A stretch of DNA of 64,000 bases from Arma custos (lineage: Eukaryota > Arthropoda > Insecta > Hemiptera > Pentatomidae). The position numbers and the translations under genes were made by a program. The stretch is from NCBI GenBank assembly GCA_037127475.1, contig CM073762.1:20738278-20802277 (forward strand), read 5' to 3'. This document shows, piece by piece, positions 1 through 11,200 of the stretch (position 1 is its first letter; each line of letters opens with the position of its first letter). Below the pieces are notes generated by a model that was not told the origin of the DNA, did not search any database, and was given only the letters and a program-made list of their open reading frames with translations.

Positions 1-237
1 AGCACAATTGTTGGCCTATATAGTCTACACTGTGTACTAAACCCATTGTGCTTCATCTTTTTAAACAAAAATCAGTGTTAAGCTTTTGGATTTCTGAGAT
101 GTTTGATATATTACTTAATTACATGGAAAAAAATTCTCATGGTAGAGACAGAGCATTTGTAATAATTAGTAACTTTGTTTTGAGGTTAAAACATAATCTA
201 TAAGTTTTTTAATAACATTTCTATATATCTATTTATA
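1..237. other. AT-rich sequence, nothing recognised
   Basis: No coding pattern or recognisable repeat was seen in this left edge. It lies just beyond the 3' end of a minus-strand LINE fragment. Confidence 0.4.
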
Positions 238-783
238 TGGTGCTACAACCCGGGAGTCGGTCTTGGCCTCCTCTAGGACCTTCCACCATCCAGCTCGATC
301 CATTGCTGCTGCTCTCCAGTTCGATGAGCCTAGCAGTAGTCTGGAGTAAGTCGCCACACTATCCATCCACCTCAGTCTGGGTCTGCCTCTCCTTCTTGTA
401 CAGTCAATCCTATCTTCGAGGACTCATTTAGGAATTTCACCTTCCATCAAAATCACATGGGCGGCCCAACTTAATCTTCCCAGTTTTATGAAGTCGACGA
501 CATTCAGTTCATTATATAAGACGTATAAGTTCCGGTTCCATCGTCTCCTCCAAACTTCTTCTTCTTTTACGGGACCGTATATTCGTCGCAAAATTTTCCG
601 TTTGAATATAAGGAGGTTATTCTCATCAGCCTTTGTCATCGTCCATGTTTGTGAGGCATAAGTCAACATTAGTCTAATCAAAGATTTATATAATCGTGCT
701 TTAGTCTTCCTTGTGAGTAGATGGCTCCTGATCTGCCTCCTCAAACCAAAATAGCAACTGTTGGCTGCCATTAATAACATTTA
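238..783 (-). pseudogene. Non-LTR retrotransposon fragment, C-terminal end of reverse transcriptase ORF
   Basis: Read on the minus strand from about 783 down to 238, the translation carries the typical C-terminal block of many arthropod LINE polyproteins. It contains a short 'CYFGLRRQ' segment, 'LTYASQTWTMTKADE', 'KRKILRRIYGP', then 'RRRGRPRLRWMDSV' and a final 'DRAGWWKVLEEAK'. There is at least one in-frame stop, and the catalytic RT palm is missing, so this is a 5'-truncated dead copy. The clade is not assigned. It lies in unrelated AT-rich DNA upstream of the host gene promoter. Confidence 0.8.
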
Positions 784-1479
784 GTAGTATTCAAACCTTG
801 TTGAAATGATAGCATTCCAATAATTGGTTCGGTGTTTCATAAATTTTAGGAATCAAACTTGATATAAATACCTCGATCTTGATTAAAAATTTTCTATTTG
901 TTGTTGTTATGATTATTAATTTATTTACGTATTAAATTATTTAATCTTCAATACTTATTTAATTTAGTAGCAATAACCATCCAAATACAAATGATGATTC
1001 AAATAATTTACAGATTTTGCAATATGATTTTATTTAACAGTATCATATTTTAAGAATTGTCAAATAATAAAAAAATGAATTCATTTTTATGAACTTCAAT
1101 TTGATCTTATTCTATTTATAAGTAATTATGTAAAATTATTATTACGTGTGTATTATATCCAACTTTTTGCGCTATGATTTTATTTAATCGTTCTTTATTT
1201 TTTTGAAAACCACAAAATTCAACATCAAGAAAAGTAAACCTTCTTCTGAACCTGCAATACACTCTTATTCTTCCCTATAATGAATTATTATCTTTTGTAT
1301 TATTTATTTTCAATTATTATTACTTATACATTATTCCTTCCAACAATAAATCGGTAATCCTTCGATATTAACTTTGAAATTGTATCAATTATTTAATTGA
1401 TTTAAGATTAAGTTATTTAATTATGTAGCCAAATGCGAATTATTTAATTATGAGCAAAATCGAGATGCGTTTCACATAA
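784..1479. other. AT-rich sequence, nothing recognised
   Basis: Very AT-rich DNA. No ORF with protein-like composition and no clear repeat were seen. Confidence 0.4.
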
Positions 1480-1580
1480 CCCCTTTTTGGTTTTGGTGTC
1501 TTGATAATGCCTGAATAGGCGAAACGTCGACTGGTAAGTAGGTGTATTTTTTGAAACATAAGGCTTTGTATTGTGGTTTT
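1480..1580 (+). repeat. Repeat with hammerhead/Penelope-like stem motif (type B)
   Basis: Contains a GCCTGAATAGGC hairpin followed by GAAACGTCG. Further on comes a TTTTTTGAAACATAAGGCTTT segment shared, with changes, by 3841-3975. The CTGA...GAAACGTC arrangement resembles the core reported at the ends of Penelope-like retroelements, but the stem is shortened here and a functional ribozyme is not claimed. Confidence 0.4.
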
Positions 1581-3840
1581 TCCCAATAGCATTATAGCCA
1601 AAACTAAACTTTACAATAAAAATCACAAAGAAAAAACTGCGTCTTAATTTTATATGTAATGTTATACAATAGCACTGACAGATAGATGGCTATTATCTGA
1701 TCACATGAACTTTTCATTTAAGTTTGTTAAATAAATTAGTCTTATTATTATTATTATCACTTTTGTTGAGAAAATCTTACTCACTACTAACAGTATGTCA
1801 AGCATAACTCGCATTTAATATTGTTGAAATGTATTTTGCTCATTTTGACGTCAGTAAACAGTTGTCTATTCATTCCATCATATTTGTTTTATTGTATTGG
1901 TGACGAGTCACCGCAAACCAGGCACTCACAGACCAGGCATATTCGCCATGAAGATGGCCAAACAAAACAAAAATATTTAAGAATAATCACCATCAAAATA
2001 ACAATCAATAAAAATATAATTATTGTAGTGAAGTGTAAAAAAAAAATAAATAATAATATAATAATAATAAAATAGAAAATAATTATTGTAGTAAGTGAAA
2101 AAAAACTAATTAGGTTAAAAGGGGGACTTAAAGTTAAAGATTAAGCCTAGCAGAATTTAGAGAATAACCGAATTTCGAACCGTATTCTATTTTTAGATTT
2201 AGAACAAATATTTACTTCTGCTTTTAGGTTGTTTTGTACTTAATTCAATCAATAAAATCAGCTACTGATGGCCGTTGGCAGATATTGTTCTTTTAGGATT
2301 TCAACAAACTGCTTATTAAAATGTTTCTTTTTTAACACAGTTTTTAAAGAAAGGGTAAAATACATTTCATTTTCCATATTATTATTTTTTTTTAATACTT
2401 TTTTCATATTTTTTGGTATATTTTCTAAAGTTGACATACATTTTATTTACAAAACAAGATAGTCACACCTAAAACACATTTGTCATTCTTTTACAATCTA
2501 TTATTTATATTTTTAATTATATTAATCCAATATGAGTACTATCAGTGGGTGGTTTCTCTAATTGCCTTTATCTGATGTCATTTATGTTTCTTTCACTCTA
2601 TTTACTTATTGTATTATAATGAATTTGTAAATTTAAATAATTAAATTTCTAAAAAACTTAAGCTGAATAAATATTGAAACTAACTACTAAATGATAAAAG
2701 GATCCATCCATTTTTTTATCTTCCTTTTTTTCTCATTGTTTGGATATCATTGTTTTATTAAAAACTACATAGCCAATTATTTTCATTATAAAAACAAAAA
2801 TATTATTTAGATTAATATAATAAAAATATTTAAATATCAAAACAGCTGAACAATAATTATCAAAAATTAATAATAAAATTATGATATTTATTTGGAACGA
2901 ATTAATAAAAAATGAATGAACGAATTAGTACTTTTAATTTAAAACAATTTTTATATTTGTAATCATTTCCAAGCATAGGACTGAATCTGTTGTATTAAAG
3001 AAATACCTTTATTTAAAAATGACTTATTAGGTTACCCTAGAAGTTAAATTTTTTTTCTACATGAATTTGACCCTGTAAAATGAGTTTAGGTAAGAACAAG
3101 CAACTAGGCTATGGCTGCGCTCACCTCCTCTTTTCAAAAAATGTACTTTTTGATATAATTTTGGTGGACTGTGTGCTGAATATCATTAAATAGTTTATAT
3201 TTGATCTAATTACCACATTATTATTTATTTGAGCTATTGTAATATAAAGATTCTTCTTTGGTAGCTATATTTCCACTCTGGAAGATTAGCGACTACCCAT
3301 AAAGGTTCATGAAAAAGACTTCAATAGTTAGGGGTTAAAATGTATACTATTACAACAATGGTAACTATGGAAAGTACCAAGAAATGTTTGCAACTGTTTA
3401 AAAACATTTTTACTCCAGATTCTTTAAATCTGTAGGCTTATTTATTTTGATAATTAAACAGTTTTAATCTCATCTTATTTCTGTGTTGGAACAAAACAAG
3501 TATTCTTTAGAACGAGAGATTCTCAGTTTGAGTAAGTGTTAGGAATAAATTAATATGAAAACAAATTTATTTACAAATATTGATTTTTGTTTATTTTACT
3601 GTTCACTTAATCCTTCAATAATTTATTATTATTTAATAAAAATTTGTATCTATTTTATTTATTTACACGAAAGCATTAAATTAAAAAAAAAAAAAAGATT
3701 CTATCAAAAACATACATTACTATTTTTTGAAACATTTTGTAAAAAAATTCATGTAATGACTTAGTACAACTGAAGCTCAACTAATTGATTAGTTGCATTT
3801 GAGCCTTCGAGGTGGTGGGATGTTTCTTGGATGCATTATT
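1581..3840. other. AT-rich sequence, nothing recognised
   Basis: Long AT-rich stretch with short A/T runs. Small ORFs here have the low-complexity Phe/Ile/Lys/Asn composition expected from AT-rich noncoding DNA. No gene or repeat family was identified. Confidence 0.35.
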
Positions 3841-3990
3841 CATGTTTTGTTTTGCTGTTATTCTCTTTCTATCCTGAGGATGCCTGAATGGGTGAAATAT
3901 TGGATAGATAATTTCTATTTCTGTTTTAGTTTGGAAACTTAAGGCTTTTCGTTGGAATTTTTCCACGGTCTTAACATTTATGTAAGGTCT
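3841..3990 (+). repeat. Repeat with degenerate hammerhead-like motif (type B)
   Basis: Holds ATCCTGAGGATGCCTGAATG and GGTGAAATATTGG at about 3871-3904, then a TTTGGAAACTTAAGGCTTTT segment. The order of motifs matches 1480-1580, so the two are likely diverged copies of one element end. The minus-strand ORF across it is incidental. Confidence 0.35.
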
Positions 3991-4630
3991 CTTTTTACTT
4001 TTCAATATTTTTAAATAATTTCGTTATTACATAATTGAACTGATTGAAGAAAATTTATTAGTGTATGTTTATAAATATAGAATGAAATATGGAGTAGGAT
4101 CATGCCAAAAAGTTGGTTCTCTGGGATTCAAAGACATCTAAAAAGTGGTCTGATTACTATTGTTACAGGACCCCATCAAATAAATACAAAGCAAGTAGGC
4201 TTGGAACTTTGTAACTGTTGTATCAAAGAGGAAATTTACGATTTTCTAATTAGATGTTTTAATAAATACCCTTTTGTATCATGAGAGTTATACACTCAGT
4301 TTTTGACAGACATTTTCCAAAGCTTTTTCCTTCCATAATAACTTTTTCGACTTAAAAAAAAAAGTAGTCAACATTTTTTAAATTCGCTTCACACAATAAG
4401 TAACTTCAAAATTTCTTATTTTTTTCTGCTTGGAGACAACTTGAAGCTGATTAAGGAGTTTAACTAAATAAAACTATCAGCTTGTAATAATTCCAAGGTT
4501 AAAACCTGACAGCCATAATAAAGGTATTTTTTAAGAATGAACATTGTGAAAAATTTGGTCCTTTCATCCCTGGCATTCGGAAATTATTCATGGACCTTTC
4601 AATCCAAATAAGATAATAAAAATAAATAAC
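3991..4630. other. AT-rich sequence, nothing recognised
   Basis: No recognisable coding region. A 60-codon plus-strand ORF at 4102-4284 has no family resemblance that I can name. Confidence 0.35.
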
Positions 4631-4735
4631 AAATCTCGGGCAAATCACCTCCCTGCATTACCGTTGTCCTAGAAACAGTGTAGGCCATTATGTACTAATG
4701 GCCCATGATTCTCCATAGGTTGTAGAGGTACAGGT
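4631..4735 (+). repeat. SINE-1 copy, 3' half
   Basis: Matches the 3' part of the fuller SINE-1 copy at 24845-25132: the blocks CAAATCACCTCCCTGCA, CCGTTGTCCTAGAAACAGTG and a terminal GGTTGTAGAGGTACAG. The tRNA-like head is missing. Confidence 0.7.
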
Positions 4736-5189
4736 ATAAAAATTATGAAAATCATACACTGAACAACACGAAAGAGAAAGGTGGATTTGAAAACCTATCC
4801 TTAGTTTAATTTATTATATTATATTATAATTTAGTTTCTTTTTCTTACCTAAACCAGAAATCGTACCTTTATCTTAGAAAAAGCAAAAATTGAAAGGTGT
4901 CTTAGAATCGAGATTACCACTGTATAAGAGGCAGATATGTCTTAAAGATTAGCTATTTATTTCTTTAGAAATTTACTAACGTATTTAATTTATTTATAAT
5001 TTTTATTACTCATTATATTTTTGTAAATATAAGGAATTATCTACAAAAAAAATTATCTTTCTGGTTAAAAAAAAAATGACATATTTGTAAAAAAGAAGGT
5101 CACTCTGTCAGAAGTCTATATTACCAATAAATAAGTCCTATCTATTTAATATGTTCTATTTCTGCTTTTCAGTTTTTTTTCCAGTGTGG
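4736..5189. other. AT-rich sequence, nothing recognised
   Basis: AT-rich DNA between a SINE fragment and a LINE remnant. No feature was seen. Confidence 0.35.
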
Positions 5190-5560
5190 AGTTTCCATAA
5201 TATCAGGTCCCTTATCTTTCCAGTCTTCACTTCGGAGACCCCTCAATGGCATTTATTCCTCCAATGATTTACACCATCCTTTTCTTATTTTTTTCGGGAA
5301 CCCAATCCCTTTTTCCATCCATCGATCAGGAGTTTAACAACGGTTATGCCTTTGTCTTTATTCTTTCGCCGATGGTTTCTCCCAGTTCCGTTCCATTCCT
5401 TTCCTTAATACCTAGTATCTGATCGTATCTGGCCTAGTCATCTTTAAAAATATCCAATAATCCATTTTCAGAGAACTAATTTTGAAGAAAAATTTCAATG
5501 ACGCAGTCCATGTTTCTGCTACATATGTGAGAATACTCTCAATGACAGAATAGAAGATTT
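5190..5560 (-). pseudogene. Degenerate non-LTR retrotransposon RT C-terminus
   Basis: Minus-strand translation gives 'ESILTYVAETWTASLK', then 'LKMDYWIFLKMTRPDTIR'. This resembles the LINE block 'YG.ETWT...LEMDFWRRS.R..RLD.VRN' also seen intact in part at 13510-13860. Frameshifts and stops interrupt it. Identification rests on this motif order only. Confidence 0.5.
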
Positions 5561-5565
5561 ACTTG

Positions 5566-5820
5566 TTTGTTTCGTTTAACGTCATTTTACGCTGCTATGG
5601 CTAATCGGACGGAGCTTCAGTGGAAGTCCTAAATTTTGCTATCCAAGTTTAATTAGGATAGGGATTTTTGACTGACATCGCCCAGGCTCAATACAGCCAT
5701 TTTATGTATCTCAGAAGGACGGCCTAATTAGGGAATTATTACTCCCTTTAAAAATCCTAAGGCCACTTTCCGAGCTGCGAACCTAGGTTGTTATACCAAT
5801 CACTAGAAGACCAAAGGTGA
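5566..5820 (-). repeat. SINE-2 copy, minus strand
   Basis: tRNA-derived SINE read on the minus strand. The tRNA-like head, corrupted here, lies at the high-coordinate end (CTTCTAGTGATTGGTATAAC-like, then box-B-like GGTTCGCAGCTC). Shared body blocks are CTAAGGCCACTT, AATTAGGATAGGGAT and GCTGCTATGGCTAATCGGAC. The 3' end is at TTTAACGTCATTTTA near 5570. Confidence 0.7.
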
Positions 5821-5934
5821 CCGCAGGAGATTTTCTGTTTGTTCTCTATGGAAAGACTTGTGCCATATTACTGGATGATACATCCTTATTGACTTCCGTG
5901 CTATTTTTCTTGCAATAGCAAGAAAAATAAGTTT

Positions 5935-5995
5935 TTAAAATAATTTATTTAATGAAATTTACAACTGAATTTAAAAATAATACAACAAGTAAATA
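5935..5995 (-). repeat. Short 3' tail of Jockey-type LINE
   Basis: Read on the minus strand this resembles the 3' UTR tail of the Jockey copies at 9345-9470 and 52140-52270: TACTTGTTGTATTAT, GTTGTAAATTTCA, ATAAATTA, then an A-rich end. It is a very short 5'-truncated copy. Confidence 0.4.
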
Positions 5996-6554
5996 TGAGT
6001 TTTTTTTTAAATCCATGATTTTAGTTTATTTTTGTATGATGTAAACTTAAGTTATAAGATTTTTTCATAAAATTCTTAAATGTGGAGCTCATTACAGTTT
6101 CGGAAACATGAAATCTAAATTTATAAAATAAATTAATTTCTTTTAAATCATAATTATGGTCTTCATTTTTTCTATGAAATTTTCTGTTAAAAAAATGAGG
6201 GCCTCTGACTTTTTCAACTAATTGGTCTTCAGAAAAGAAAATTTTAAAGGCTTTTCGAGTAACTTTGAATATTGATTGCGTTTTGAATAATAGTTAAGCT
6301 CAACTTGGAAAGTACGAATGAAATATATGAACAGAAGCTGGATAAGAGAGATGTCAGTTGCAGAAGGAGACAGTAGCCATTGAATTATAAATAACCCCGT
6401 TGATAGAAGAACTGTCATTCTAAATTGAAATTGATTCCCCAAGGGGGGGAGAGGGAGGGTCGCTGGTACTGAGTAGAGTTAAACGGTCTTTTCTCACTTT
6501 TTATTTTTAACGCTATTATATATTTATTTGATACTTGTCCATACAATAAAATTA

Positions 6555-6910
6555 TAGTGAATACGATCGTAACCGTCACTTTGATCCACTAAACTCTCAA
6601 GACTGTTCAGTATTGTGGGTACTGTATCTTTTGCCCCTGTGTGTAAGTTATACCAATAGAATTTTATGAACATATGATCTCTAATATATAAAAAATTAAT
6701 AAAAAATAATTGTTTTTGCGGCTAGTAATAGTATTAATTTAATGATTTAATGTATTTTTGTAATTTAAGTGGGTGCGATCACATTCATTGTTTAGATCCG
6801 CTAAACCCTCATAACCGCTCATTATTACGAGAATTTTTTAGTCTACTCCCGTGTCTAATTTTAGTGATATTATTAGAGTATTTATGAGCATCTGATAGGA
6901 AATATAGAAA
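6555..6910. repeat. Diverged tandem duplication (two ~135-bp units)
   Basis: Two units, about 6555-6690 and 6775-6910, share the same order of words: GATCCACTAAACTCTCA versus GATCCGCTAAACCCTCA, then CCCCTGTGTGTAA versus TCCCGTGTCTAA, then TTTATGAACATATGAT versus TTTATGAGCATCTGAT. This indicates an old local duplication or a two-unit repeat. No coding potential. Confidence 0.45.
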
Positions 6911-6990
6911 GTGCCCGTAGATGTTTTTTTTTGTGGCATACATGAATAAACAATACAGTCTTGCTAAATACTAAAACAAAAACAAATGAA

Positions 6991-7213
6991 CCACTACAAC
7001 CCGTGAAGGGTTTTGGGATCTATAGTGAGAGAAAATACTGTTTACAACGTTTGTTTTGAAAGTTAATTTGGCCTAGATCACGCTGAACCGCCAGGTTTTC
7101 CCTCCAATTAAGTGTTTTCCCTCCCAAGCTCTAGATGCTGGTTAAGGAGGGTCTCCATATTGCACAGGGCCCATCTATGGCACAGAAGATACATACTATG
7201 GTTCCCCGCTCCC
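6991..7213 (-). repeat. SINE-1 copy, minus strand
   Basis: Begins with CCACTACAACCCGTGAAGGG, the reverse of the SINE-1 3' end. It continues with CTAGATCACGCTGAACCGCC and GGTTTTCCCTCC. The head end near 7150-7210 is eroded. Confidence 0.7.
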
Positions 7214-7247
7214 TAATTAAGTAAAATATGTTATTTTTTATCTTTTC

Positions 7248-7440
7248 CCAATGACTAAAATTGGACAGGTGTCTTTAACGAGTTACTGACATCGTACTGA
7301 CTCAGGTCCTCAATTTCATTTCCTATTTGAAGAATGGCTTTACTAAGGATTGTTTTACCCCCTTTCAAAAATCCTAAGGCTACCTGATACGATTTTGAGG
7401 ATAGTAGAGTATTATGCTAACGACTAAACCACATAGGATC
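7248..7440 (-). repeat. SINE-2 copy, minus strand, 3'-truncated
   Basis: Shares GTCTTTAACGAGTTACTGAC, AAAATCCTAAGGCTACCTG and the head ATTATGCTAACGACTAAACC with other SINE-2 copies. The 3' block with GCTGCTATGGCTAATCGGAC is missing. Confidence 0.6.
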
Positions 7441-7739
7441 CTACTATAATGTATTTTCCTAATTCATAGAATATTTTAAGGATGGGTTTACAAATTAATA
7501 ATTAATTCTTGGCTGCATAATTTGGGGTTTTTCTTTTCTTTTTTCATTCCAACTTTTTGTTGCTTCTTCCTTTCTTTTCTCCATTTTCTATCCGGATTGG
7601 ATTTTTTTTCTTCAACTGTAAACATTATAAATTAACTTTGTTAATTTGTATCTGTCCTTTATTAAATTTTTAATTATTCTTATTATTATGCATGGTTAGT
7701 GTAGATTTTCATTCCATATGCATGCAGTAACAAATGCAT

Positions 7740-8189
7740 CGACTTGGAGCGGATCGGAAGAGCTCCTAGGGATTGCTTGGGTCCTGATAGCAGGAGGGAG
7801 GATGCAGACCAGAGCGCGCAAATCAGCAATTCCCGCAAGCGCCCCCTCTTCCTTCAAATTCCTCCTACACAACGGAACCCTACAACGTCGACAATTATTG
7901 TCAACAATCGAAAATTCCTCGTCGATAATTTTATCGATTTTCCGAATTAAATGGTCTAAATCTGGAGAATTCTTTGTTAGTCGAAGTCGGCTAATATCCC
8001 GATGGTACTTTTACGTTCCAGCGAAGATACGGAAAAGATGCAGGCTCGAGGTTGGATAAAATCGATAGGGCGCATGCGTAGTGCCCCCTCTCGTACCTCA
8101 AGGTTCCCATCTCGACTCAGTTATTTCCCAGCGGCCAATCCTCCTGGTTATTTCCGACTTCTCCGTCGACTTTTTCTCTTCTGTCAAAG
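7740..8189 (+). promoter_or_regulatory. Promoter / 5' UTR island of the 229-residue host gene
   Basis: This ~450-bp block is clearly richer in G+C and CpG than its surroundings and ends at the proposed start ATG at 8190. Visible motifs: DRE-like TATCGATT (7932-7939) and AATCGATA (8060-8067); GCGCATGCGT (8070-8079), close to the NRF-1/Ewg palindrome; two CTCF-like cores, GCGCCCCCT (7839-7847) and GTGCCCCCT (8081-8089); and an arthropod initiator-like TCAGTT (8117-8122). There is no good TATA box. DRE plus NRF-1-like sites without TATA suit a broadly expressed insect gene. The ORFs crossing the island look incidental. Function is inferred from motifs only. Confidence 0.5.
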
Positions 8190-8211
8190 ATGTTTGGTGG
8201 ACTTGGTGGAG
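8190..8211 (+). CDS. Coding exon 1 (MFGGLGG + first base of Ala codon)
   Basis: ATG at 8190 follows TCTTCTGTCAAAG. Seven codons plus one G precede the donor G|GTATAT at 8212. The leftover G completes GCA (Ala) with the CA that opens the exon at 58238. It sits directly downstream of the promoter-like island, which is the main reason to believe it. Confidence 0.5.
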
Positions 8212-11200
8212 GTATATATATCTCAATAAAATAAATTAATTAACCTATCATTTCATTATTATTAACACTTAAATATTTAATAAAATTTCTATAACTTATA
8301 TAAAACTCAATAAATTGTTTCTAATGTTAAAATATATTTTTGTATTTTATTAAGCATTCGATTTAGCAAAAATTTAAGTTTAATATGTGTGAAATTATCG
8401 GCAATTTCGCAACCATGTATAACCAAAATATGTATTCGTATATATTTTTCTGAATGTTCAGAAGAAGGAACAATTAAATTTACCTAAAATATCAATCAAC
8501 AGATTATAAATTCTTTTATTTTTGAAAATTGCAAACAAACATTTCCTCAGATTAAAATTGAAATTCATAATAGAGTTCTTCTTTTCCACTTTTTCCTCTG
8601 AAATTTCATTTTTATTCTTAATTTAAATTTATATGTTAAAATTCACAAAATTAGCAGATTAAAGAAGCCATTCCTTTTCAAAATTAAAAAAAAATATCAA
8701 ATTTAAAATATTAAGTTATAGCAGTTTTTTTATAAGTTTCAAAACCTTGAGCTCTGATTACTACTGATCTTTACTAACTTACGATTTTTACTAATATTGT
8801 ATGCTTTTTATACCATATGTTGATTTCATGAATGATTTTCTTTGTACCTTTTAATATTACTACATATTTCACATATTTTAGTAATTAATTTGTATCTAAG
8901 TCTGTATTAGCTTTGAAAATAGGTTTATTGTAGAAAAGTAATCTTCAAGAAATTTTGAAGGAAATTTGAATTTATAGACGCCATTGCTCTCCACGTTGCA
9001 CACCCCCTTTCTTCAGTGAGGCACACCCCTACGAATGCCGGCATTCATTCTATTCTATTCATTTAAATAGTACTATTGGATTTAATAATGATAATTAATG
9101 TTACTAGCAATGGTTAAATGCATTATTTAAGATTAATATGAATATTAATTTCGTTAAATTTTTAACTCCAGTCTGTAATGGATCACTCAAATTTATGAAT
9201 ACTTCTTTTATAGCTCTCAACTTTCTATTTTAATTTGATATGTATTAAATTATGTAATGTTTAAAAGGTCTAGATTACATAAGATGTATATTTGAAAATA
9301 AAAGAGTTTGAAAAAAATACTATACAAAATTCAAAATAGATTTTTTTTTTAGATTAATTTATTGGAATTTACAACTATGATAATATTACAACAAGTTAAT
9401 CTGCTAATATGAATAAATGACATGAAGAAAAAAAATTGTGGAGAAACTACCTATCAGTAGCACTCCAATAGTTCTACGGTAGAAGGTTTCGAGGCCATCT
9501 TCTTTTCAGACGCCTTGGAGGGTTATCAGGAATAGTATGGGGAGCAAGTTGAGAGACTAGCGGATTCAAGTATGTATGGAGCTTGTCATAGAGGGATAGG
9601 TATCTAGTTTGGGCCAAATCAGGAACATATGGGATATTAAGCTCATGATGGATGAGTTTGTTTGTGACATAATAAGGAGCATTGAGGATTTTACGAAGGA
9701 TTTTGGATTGTAAGGATTGGATACGAGATGAATTGGATGGTTTACTAGAGCCCAAAGCTCAACTTCGTATGTCCAAATAGGTCTGATAACTGTCATTTAA
9801 ATGAGTCTTTTGTAATTAATTGGCATCTTAGAGCGTTTGTCTAGTAAATGTTGAAGTAGGCGAAAACGTCGAGCAGTTCCTTGTCTTTTCAGTCTTGTAT
9901 GAGGATAAAATTCGAAATGAAAAACTTGTTTGATTTTGTAGTAACTATTTCTCTATTTCTTGAAAACGATAATTTTTGGAAACAAATTTTAAATGTGCTT
10001 CAATATAATCGAAATTATATCATATTAATTTTTCAAATTTATTTTTCATGTACAGTTGTTCAAGTTGTTATAATGCAATGGCGAAATGTTTAAAGGTGTA
10101 GTTATTGTAATTAGTAGATGTAGTAATTAAAATTGCAGTTAAAAATTCAATTATGAATTTATTGTTTTAAGTAATAAAATTTCATAAATATTACATATTT
10201 TTATGTAAAATACATTATTCCTAAATAAATCCCTGATGAAGTAATTTAATAATTGGTTAAAATTGAGATTTGCAAATTTATTTCCGTCTTTTCCTTATTA
10301 GAATATTCTGGCCAAATTTTTACAATAACGATTAAAATGTCATCAGGTTTAATTAATTTTCCTCTAATGGACGTCTAGAGTTCTATTCAATATATATTTT
10401 GAAACTAATTAATGAAGCGAAAACCCTACCGAGTTTTAATCCCTGGTTGAAAGAACTCGTGATCATCTTCTTTTCCTTTCAGATAATAACCGATTGGTAT
10501 CGAAAGTTAAAAACTAGTAGATATTTATTATGTAATTGAAGGATGAATGTCTGTTTGTAGCTAAATCTGCTTACAAAGGGAAAAGTAAAGCCATTGAAAA
10601 TAAATTAATTTGTGAAATAAAAAGGAGAGATGGTGAAGTCACCTTTGAACGAATATGGGAAAAAATATATCTTAATGTGTACCATCTAACTGCATTTTTG
10701 TTTGTTTCATTTAATGTTACTTTATGCTGCTATGACTAATCGGACGATGCTGGTATCGGAGCACTAAATTGTTCCTAACTTGGTACAATTAGGATAGGGA
10801 TCTTTAACGAGTGCCTCACATCGCTCAGTTTCGGGTCCACCGTTTAACGTCTCTCCGGAGGACGGAAGTACCGAGGATTTTTTTCTCCCCTTAAAGAATC
10901 CTAAGGCCAACTGCTGTGTAGCGAACCCCGTATATTGGGTATAGTACTTTGTTATCCTAACCACTCCACCATAGGTGATCCTTACCATCATAGTGGTCTT
11001 ACCATTAATAAGTCACAGAAGTGAAGAACTCGTCGAGTTATTTAGAAAGGGATCTTCAGATATTATTAAAAGAGGTAGCATACAGCGCAGGTTCAGCTCT
11101 GATGAAAATCTACAGTTGGTAACGTTGCTTTACTCCTTTAATATTTTAGGTTAATATTAATATTTCATGAAAAGCTGATCCCTGAATTTCGGGGGAGGCC

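Noticed and set aside
7718..8229. Overlapping plus-strand ORFs of 68-113 codons in the promoter island
   Set aside because: Three overlapping frames are open because the island is G+C-rich; none has a recognisable domain, and they do not splice in phase to exon 2.
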